Source of the DNA: Phoronis australis
Lineage: Eukaryota > Phoronida > Phoronidae
DNA: 64,000 nt
Reading direction: 5' to 3'
Assembly (NCBI GenBank): GCA_002633005.1
Contig: NMRA01000079.1
Location: 818,408 to 882,407, forward strand
Of this stretch, positions 59,436-64,000 are shown piece after piece (the first letter of the stretch is position 1; the number at the start of each line of letters is the position of its first letter). The notes below the pieces were generated by a model that saw nothing but the letters and a program-made list of their open reading frames with translations, had not been told where the DNA came from and did no database searches. The translations under genes and the position numbers were made by a program.

Positions 59436-62400
59436 GTAAGTCGACAACACGGGCTCAAACTCGATCCTACAATGTCTTTTAAGCCTTGTCTACTAAGTGT
59501 TGGACGAGTCCCAGTCGCAGGATGTTAATAAGCAGGTTGTTGCGCTCTTTGTTGCAACTATCACCTAACCTCAGTTTGGACCAGTTGCTGTGCAAAGCAC
59601 ACAGTGCAATGTTGGAATATGTCTAGCAAACAGAGTTCATCTATGTAGTGATCTGCAGAAGAACATGGGCAAAGGTTGCGACTGCGACTGTAACATTATG
59701 TGGACCAGGTTCAAAGCTCCTCTGCCGAGTAAAGTGTCTTTGTCATGCAAGTGTACACGTACAGCCTATATGACAAATTTGAGAAGCCTGAAATCCTTTC
59801 CCACAAAAACGAAGCTCCTGTGTTAGTGAATGAGTAAATGAGGACCGTCTCCGCATTGATTACATTATAGTCTTCAAAATTAACCAGACAGACTTCGAGA
59901 AAGTTCTGCTATGGCCACACAATATCTTGCCAGAATTATATGTTCGTTGAGTTGGAATTTTGTCGCAATAACATCGTTTCATCAAACTTTTGTGACAGTT
60001 GGTGTATTTGCGCCTAGATGCCAGTTGTCTATTTGTTTAATGGATTTGCGCACTGAACTGGGATTTCGACAAGGTGAGTGAAGCAACACTTACGGAGATA
60101 TAGTCGAAATTTAGCCACAAATGAAACGGATCCTTATTGAAAACAAATAAAAAATTTGTCGCGATTTTGTGAACCGTATCAACTTATGTTGAAGATTTCT
60201 TTTCGCGAACTGTAACTTTCATGTACCAAGTCAATAACGTATCACTCTCGCAGGTCTACCCATTTTTGTTTTCGATTGGGTTTTCATGGGCTTGAGGAGA
60301 ATCATGAGTTGTAAGGTTACATCGTTTCACTGAACACTGAGAATAGTGCGAAACTATTAGCAACCACGGTACCAAGCTACATGTATTTAATCGATCTGAC
60401 CCCTGAGAGAAGCTCGTCTAACGTCAAAGACCTAGTACTTGATGATTGGACCAAGGAGTTAACTACAGTAGGGGTGTTCACTGGTGAGTTCGCTGTAATC
60501 GCTACTAGTGCCACCAAGTTGCGAATGAGCAATAGTCAAGTACAAAAAGCGGGAACAATTGGGGAAGGACACTTTTTGCAGCGCAATAATTTGCACAAAT
60601 TCACCCACGAAAACACTAGAACTCTCATTTCTACGTGACCTAAGGGTGCAGAAAGGCAGGAAATATTTGTTATTAATAATACGATAAACCGTCGTTCATT
60701 TTGTGTGTCAAAATATCAAAACAGAAGTAAACCACCCGAACAATAGCAGGTACTGTATAATACTAGAAAAACATACCGATGGCCATACGTCAACATGGCC
60801 GGTGACAGCCACAGTCACAACCACGAGGCCTCAAATCTATTTATGAGTCAAGTTAGAGAACCTGTGGGTCTCGATGAAAAAATCGAAAATTTTAATGTGC
60901 CATTTGGCCCTAGTTAAGCAACACCAGCGCGTCAATGACAACGTCTAATCTCCAATGATTCCGGGCGCGGCACTAAAATTGTCTCTGGATCGACACTTGA
61001 AATAAAGTAGGAAAATACACAGGGATGGTACTGACAAGAAGTCATTAGGGACATGCACAATACGAGGGCCCGAATTCACTTCAGCCTTGTTATCATTGGT
61101 CACAGGGGATCCAGCAACCACAGTTGTAACGATGGGAGGAGCTTTACACCCATGTGACGCCCCTTGCATTTTTCCTGTTTTTCACTCCTCACATGTATCC
61201 CATGGGAGGAGGTCAACACCCATTTGGCGCCTACCTGATTTTAATTTGTTTTGCAATTCTCCCATGTAGCCCCACCCCTTCCGCTGGCAACTGGAGGTGG
61301 GTACATCATGGAATTCACGAAAATTACATAGTCCGTGGAGGCATGAAATAAAATTAAGAACGGCAATTTTCTTTTTTATAAACTCAACTGTGGATCAAAT
61401 GGTCTTTGACTGGAGCTTCAAGAGAACAAAATTTACATTTTCGTTCTCTTAAAGCTCCATTCAATTACATTTTATTGCATCTTACACTTTAACAATGACT
61501 AAAACACACATTTTCATTCTTATTTGATTATAAGTGAATGTAAACATACGCATTTTACCCATTTTTAATCACACGGTAATTTTATTGCACGTTGAACGTC
61601 ATTTAAGTATGAATTAGTCAGTGATTACATGATTCAGACTCCTGCCGCTAACATAGTTTTGCTTATTCGCCGCTTACAGCGCTAGTTTTTCGACTGACAA
61701 CCATTCAGGCAGCGAATGAAAACATGGCGGGGTGGGACCTCCTATTGTACTACACTCCCTGATTGGACCCAATAATTGCAAAAGTACATGCGAACCGCTG
61801 ATGTCGCGTGCAATGGTTGATAATCCTCCAAGGGACGTTTGTAATCATGTGACTCAGTAACAGTTTCAGTGGTACATGAACACAACGTTATGAATCTGTT
61901 GTACATGCAGTAGGGAACGTTCCCCCGCATTTTGCTTTGTGGATCTGTAAAACTTCGCAACAACTTTGGTGGGCGTGGTCTTGCCGCGGAACAACTCCCT
62001 ACAGGCACCAAGCCTTTGGACGTCTTGGAGTATATTTGCTTACGCGCCTTGATCATTTCAGCAATGACGGCGCGCATGTTGCCATATTCGATATCAATAC
62101 ACTATGGGGTAACCAGTTGGAAGAAGAACTCTTGTCGCTGGACAAGAAAGCGAAATTTTATACTGTTGACGTCAGCGACAATGGCCGTTGTGCTGAGGGA
62201 GTGCAAACTGTTGCAGACGACAATGGAGGCGTTGTGCATTTCCTGGTTAACTGTTGCGCCTACTTTGGTGGTTTGCTAACGCGTGAGTAATTGAGACCGA
62301 GTCTCACGTATTCTCCAGCTAACTGGTGTTTTACAGACAGGAGTGAAGTCTACTTTCTGCTAATTGTGTTTAACTTACACGTTTCTTCACGATCCAACAC

Positions 62401-63695
62401 TAAAGACACTTCAGTATGTTTGACTCACCCGGTGGGGAACTTTACGTTATGGACATCGCATTGAAGTTTGTTCAGTTTGAAAATGATAACATCACAAAAC
62501 GGAATTAAGAAAGATTTTACTTCAATTCTGGATGGATTTGAAACTGAATTCTTATCTAGTGGAGTATCTAGATTTTATCTGGCCGATATCTTATCATACT
62601 TCATTTGTAAAACTGGAAAGTGTCTTTGCGGTCATTCATATTTGCCCATGGTCTTTTACGTCCCGGGTTCTATGTATCCCAAAAGAAAATTATTTGAATG
62701 AAGGATTCCGCGTCTCACGGGTTTAAAGTTTTCCAAGATTCACGTGAGCTGGATCCATAGAGAATCCCCACCACATGTGACATATACCTGCACCTAAAGC
62801 AGCCGTGGGTGTGGAAGGTCGTTGTTACTTTTGAATAATTAGTGTGCCAGTAGTACAGTTGTATTTGAAATAGTTTGGAATATCTATACAGCACAATAGT
62901 TTTCAGCATAACCGGGAAAACGTTAAAATTCGGGACACAAAAGAGCTAATGAATGTCTACTGGGTTCCTACTACAATCTGTTTGGACTATGGCTAAACGT
63001 CGCCAAAACCGCGACGGGTGTTGTCCCATTCAAGTTGCCGAAATTGCTACATCTAATTGCCCAGAAAAGCCCCTTGCAATGAGATATGCAATCAAGAAAT
63101 GTTATCGTTTTTGCCGGGTTGGCGCTCGTGAAAATGGACGAATGGAACGTTGTCAGCGGCTTTATAAGTATAGAATGCAATCAAACCACACGTGTAGATC
63201 CTGATTAAAGTGACGAAAATAGTTAAATAGCTTGAAATGGAACTCAAAACAGCCGAACACCCTATTGATGAATGAAATTCCCCGGTAGCTCAGTGTTCTG
63301 AGCGTTAGCATATTGTATATAAACTGGCGTTGTTTTCATTGAGTGGGGAAAGAATGGGAGTTGGCGATTTCTACGTGTAATAAAATCACACAATCACAAC
63401 GTTTTTGTCCTACTAAGCTCTCGACGAAGCTGACAACTTCCAGAAATCGATATCACCTACAGTAGCAATAAGCACAAAATTGCGTTCTTTGGCGGTAAAA
63501 ACGATATTGTTCCTTTCATTTCAAGTAGCTTGATAAATCTAATATTAATTTCATATAGGCTTCTTCAATAGACTATTCATTTACATTTTGCAGCGTTTTC
63601 ACTGACAAGCAGTGACACCTTACGGAAAACGTTAGAAGTCAACGTCGTTGGAGCATCAAATATGGCGAAAGCATGCCTTCCGTTTATGGAGAAAG
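59293..63695 (+). CDS. SDR copy 3, 3' end beyond the window
   Basis: Exons 1-3 at 59293-59435, 62062-62282 and 63594-63695, with lengths 143, 221 and 102 as in copy 1 and all open. Carries TGGASGIG, FDIN, VDVSD, VNCCAYFGG and VNVVGASNMAKACLPF. Intron sequence around exon 1 (gtaagtcgacaacacgggct) is identical to copy 1, and sequence before exon 2 also resembles copy 1, so copies 1 and 3 are closer to each other than to copy 2. Exons 4 and 5 must lie past position 64000. Role as for copy 1: NAD(H)-type oxidoreductase of unknown substrate. Confidence 0.85.
59436..62061. other. Intron 1 of SDR copy 3
   Basis: No exon seen. Around 60030-60115 the sequence resembles parts of intron 1 (17810-17910) and intron 4 (29815-29930) of copy 1. 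At 61130-61270 a gggagga...caccca...ggcgcc block is repeated twice. Confidence 0.45.
62062..62282 (+). CDS. SDR copy 3 exon 2
   Basis: Open 221 bp exon. Where copy 2 has TAG, this copy has CTG (Leu), and copy 1 has CAG. Confidence 0.86.
63594..63695 (+). CDS. SDR copy 3 exon 3
   Basis: Open 102 bp exon encoding LRKTLEVNVVGASNMAKACL, phase 1 on both sides. The next exon is outside the window. Confidence 0.85.
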
Positions 63696-64000
63696 GTTTG
63701 GCTATATTGTGTGGACGTACATCTTAAATGACGGGCCGTAAACTATGCGCTGCTTTCCTACAATGATTATTCTTTTGCGTTGATGAACTGCATTGCAGAA
63801 TTGTTTTCTGTAGAATAAGTTATCTTGTTTTAGAACCAGTCTTGACATAACATCAGTATCACTGCTGACAAAGAAACAAGCCCGAGTTTCGGAACGCTGG
63901 GAATAATTTATTACAACGTGTGGTAAACCAAAAAAAAAAAACAAACAAAACTTTCACTTTCTTAGTCACCAGGAAACCACCTAAAGTTTATTGAACATCA

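Noticed and set aside
60381-60638. 85-codon frame in SDR copy 3 intron 1
   Set aside because: No domain match, and it lies within an intron with no splice support for an exon there.
63275-63310. ccggtagctcagtgttctgagc as a tRNA 5' half
   Set aside because: Resembles an A-box region, but no B box follows at the right distance.

Overview
This window is nuclear DNA from an intron-rich animal, most likely a marine invertebrate. The evidence is multi-exon genes with GT..AG introns from about 0.6 kb to 12 kb, extracellular modules typical of metazoans (CUB repeats, a probable MAM domain, a transmembrane segment), a THAP-domain fragment, an RTE-type LINE, tRNA-derived SINEs and many short inverted-repeat elements. 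A cnidarian or similar invertebrate is my guess; nothing here proves the species. Four single N positions (4801, 6410, 44801, 48395) show it is a draft assembly. Almost all open frames longer than 60 codons are chance frames; exons were called from splice sites, codon phase and domain match.

Layout. (1) About 4.8-14.2 kb, plus strand: the 3' part of a gene for a single-pass membrane protein. Seven exons join in phase to give a MAM-like half domain, a Thr-rich stalk, two CUB domains, a transmembrane helix and a cytoplasmic tail with three PPxY motifs. (2) 16.9-63.7 kb, plus strand: a tandem array of short-chain dehydrogenase/reductase (SDR) genes with identical five-exon structure (143, 221, 102, 188, 213 bp). 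Copy 1 is intact and encodes 288 residues. Copy 2 has an in-frame TAG in exon 2 and a second exon 1 that has lost its ATG. Copy 3 is intact as far as seen but runs off the window after exon 3.

(3) The introns are packed with mobile DNA. The 9-kb intron 3 of SDR copy 1 holds a minus-strand RTE-like LINE split by two later insertions: a ~250 bp MITE, and a 5.6 kb foldback-like element whose long inverted arms are built from ~140 bp tandem repeats. The foldback element contains a reading frame for an uncharacterised element-associated protein and, inside it, further inverted-repeat insertions. Intron 4 of the same gene holds a TTAA-flanked, THAP-bearing Kolobok-like element. The long intron 1 of copy 2 holds a decayed copy of a protein family that I believe is related to the frame inside the foldback element.

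The two host loci look unrelated: the CUB protein is a cell-surface protein probably bound by WW-domain partners; the SDRs are NAD(H)-type oxidoreductases of unknown substrate. The most unusual part of the window is the nested foldback-like element at 21.2-26.8 kb.
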